Part shown: positions 62,973 to 64,000 of the stretch, in pieces
How positions within the stretch are numbered: the stretch's first letter is position 1
Layout of the letters: every line of letters begins with the position of its first letter
Assembly (NCBI RefSeq): GCF_028289705.1
Contig: NZ_JANQOI010000087.1
Location: forward strand, 141,536-205,535
Direction of reading: 5' to 3'
Length of the DNA: 64,000 bases
From: Pelagibius sp.
Lineage (GTDB): Bacteria > Pseudomonadota > Alphaproteobacteria > Kiloniellales > Kiloniellaceae
Program-made: the position numbers and the translations under genes
The notes under the pieces: model-generated
Databases searched by the model: none
The model's input: only the letters and a program-made list of their open reading frames with translations
What the model was told of the DNA's origin: nothing

Positions 62973-63821
62973 CTATCCAAGCTCGAAGCTGGTGATCCCG
63001 AAGGTCCGATCCAGGGGCAGCTTCGGAGCGCCGGCCCGGTACATCCGCGCCGTCTCGAAGACCGGCGCAAGGCCATAGCGCTCGGCGAGCGCGATACCCT
63101 CCGGGTTGGGGGCCGGCGGGTCCAGATAGACCGGTGCTCCACCGCTGCGGGTAGCCAGGGCGCGGAACAGCAGATCGGCGCCCTCCGCGGTGTCGGCGAA
63201 CAGCGGCCCGAACTTGTACCCCTCGACGCAGCGGCGGAGCACCCCATAGCCCGTGACCGTGCCGTCGTCGACGAGGGCATAGCCGAAGCGCTGCTCACTC
63301 TGCTGCAGCCAGCAGGTGAGGAAGGTATCCCGCGGTCCCGGGAAAAAGGGGCGGTCGTAGGCCAGCAAGGGTTCGAGGAGCGCCGGGCCGATGCCCTGAA
63401 GGCGCGGATCGTCTGGCACGCCGCAGGCGACGGTTCCGCCGAAACGCAGGTTGCGGTGGGCCAGGACGAATCCTTCCTTGCGATAATTGCCCTGCTGGTC
63501 GACCACCCCGTCCAGGCCGATGCAGCGGCGGCCCATCCGCGCAAGGCCGGCCCGCCAGAGCTGAAAGCCGAGGCCGCGGCCGCGCAGCTCCGGCCGGCAG
63601 ATGTAGAATCCCAGGAAGCCGTAATCGGGCCCATAGCCGACGACCGAGATGGAGGCCGCCGGCCGGCCCGCCTCAAAGGCCATCAGGAAGCCTTCGGGAT
63701 CGGCGGCGTGGAAACAGGCCGCGTCGCCGAGCCCCGGGTTCCAGCCCTCGTCCCGGGCCCAGTCGATGGCCGTGTCGAGGTCCGCCCGCTTCATGGTGCG
63801 GATTTCAATCTCGCCGTTCAT
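62973..63821 (-). CDS. GNAT-family acetyltransferase, tandem-domain type
   Basis: A 282-residue protein. The first GNAT domain is clear: MKRADLDTAIDWARDEGWNPG start, FLGFYICRPELRGRGLGFQLW as the acetyl-CoA loop. The second half (PGPRDTFLTCWLQQSEQRFGYALVDDGTVTGYGVLRRC) resembles the C-terminal YitH/HolE-type domain often fused to GNAT. Its target is unknown. The stop lies 124 bases before the hairpin ahead of the next gene. Confidence 0.9.
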   Translation of the reverse strand: MNGEIEIRTMKRADLDTAIDWARDEGWNPGLGDAACFHAADPEGFLMAFEAGRPAASISVVGYGPDYGFLGFYICRPELRGRGLGFQLWRAGLARMGRRCIGLDGVVDQQGNYRKEGFVLAHRNLRFGGTVACGVPDDPRLQGIGPALLEPLLAYDRPFFPGPRDTFLTCWLQQSEQRFGYALVDDGTVTGYGVLRRCVEGYKFGPLFADTAEGADLLFRALATRSGGAPVYLDPPAPNPEGIALAERYGLAPVFETARMYRAGAPKLPLDRTFGITSFELG

Positions 63822-63905
63822 ATCCTGTCCTTCTACCGGGGCTCGCCAGCGGCGATGCGGCTTTCGCCTTGACGGCCCGCGGCCCTGGCCACCACTGTCT
63901 TGGCC

Positions 63906-63970
63906 TAGAGCGGATCATGCTTAGACGGAAACACTCTCGTGTTTGCGTCTAAGCATGTGAATCCGCTCTA
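63906..63970. repeat. Long palindromic intergenic repeat
   Basis: A 65-base hairpin: the left arm TAGAGCGGAT, CATGCTTAGACG, AAACAC is mirrored by GTGTTT, CGTCTAAGCATG, ATCCGCTCTA, with a three-base bulge and one mismatch. Part of the same motif (TTAGAGCAGATTCAC) starts again at 63981 near the window edge, so a dispersed family is likely. Confidence 0.7.
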
Positions 63971-64000
63971 CACTTAAGAATTAGAGCAGATTCACCAGGC

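Noticed and set aside
62807..63676. N-terminal extension of the iron-type alcohol dehydrogenase
   Set aside because: The residues are Arg/Ser/Pro-rich and overlap the GNAT gene in another frame, typical of GC-rich shadow frames.
1..64000. tRNA, rRNA, CRISPR arrays or phage structural genes
   Set aside because: None was recognised when reading the intergenic regions on both strands; a covariance-model search would be decisive for small RNAs.

Overview
The window is a dense, high-GC stretch of a bacterial chromosome. It carries about 60 protein genes and no rRNA, tRNA or CRISPR array that I can see. The many ABC and TTT (tripartite tricarboxylate) importers, the DeoR/LacI/GntR catabolic regulators, the fused NuoE/NuoF-type formate dehydrogenase subunit, the PEP-driven dihydroxyacetone kinase with its own HPr and Enzyme I, and the short palindromic repeats all fit a metabolically versatile alphaproteobacterium. 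I cannot name the genus from the sequence alone.

Layout. 1-4.9 kb: polyamine-type ABC genes (ATPase cut by the window edge, Tat-exported binding protein), a TIM-barrel protein with a DeoR regulator, and a methyltransferase. 5-7 kb: an SDR and a split Ada DNA-repair pair. 7-12.6 kb: a complete five-gene Dpp/Opp-type peptide importer on the minus strand. 12.9-19.3 kb: two glutamine-synthetase-family ligases around an SDR/FGGY-kinase operon and two orphan genes of lower GC. 19.6-28.9 kb: a LacI regulator, a sugar isomerase/epimerase, a Gfo/Idh dehydrogenase and a sugar-type ABC importer with two different ATPases and a 70-residue membrane protein. 28.9-33.3 kb: a PTS-type dihydroxyacetone kinase operon (dhaL, dhaM, HPr, Enzyme I, an HTH protein, dhaK).

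33.5-51.7 kb is the most coherent block, an oxalate/one-carbon catabolic region: GntR/FCD regulator, oxalyl-CoA decarboxylase, formyl-CoA transferase, a 10-formyl-THF hydrolase-like protein, formate-THF ligase, a Usp protein, a TctCBA importer, a divergent succinyl-CoA-synthetase-like ligase pair and a two-gene NAD formate dehydrogenase. Three copies of GTATACCA-N4-CCA lie upstream of the regulator, of tctC and of the ligase pair, which suggests one regulon.

51.6-53.7 kb is the most unusual feature. A low-GC two-gene cargo (an uncharacterised protein and an XRE-ImmA metallopeptidase) lies directly behind fdhA. It is bounded by a 115-bp direct repeat that is the 3' end of fdhA: the gene is intact at one side and a second, 95%-identical 3' end is stranded at the other. 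No integrase or transposase is present. This looks like a very small integrated element that restores its target gene.

54-64 kb: an AlaX editing protein, an SDR, an AraC regulator, a three-gene TPR-AAA+/membrane/TPR-membrane operon, a PAS-GGDEF protein, an enolase-superfamily/iron-alcohol-dehydrogenase pair and a GNAT protein. Two inverted pairs of REP-like palindromes (19.3-19.5 and 53.7-53.8 kb) and a third palindrome family (63.9 kb) occupy intergenic spaces.
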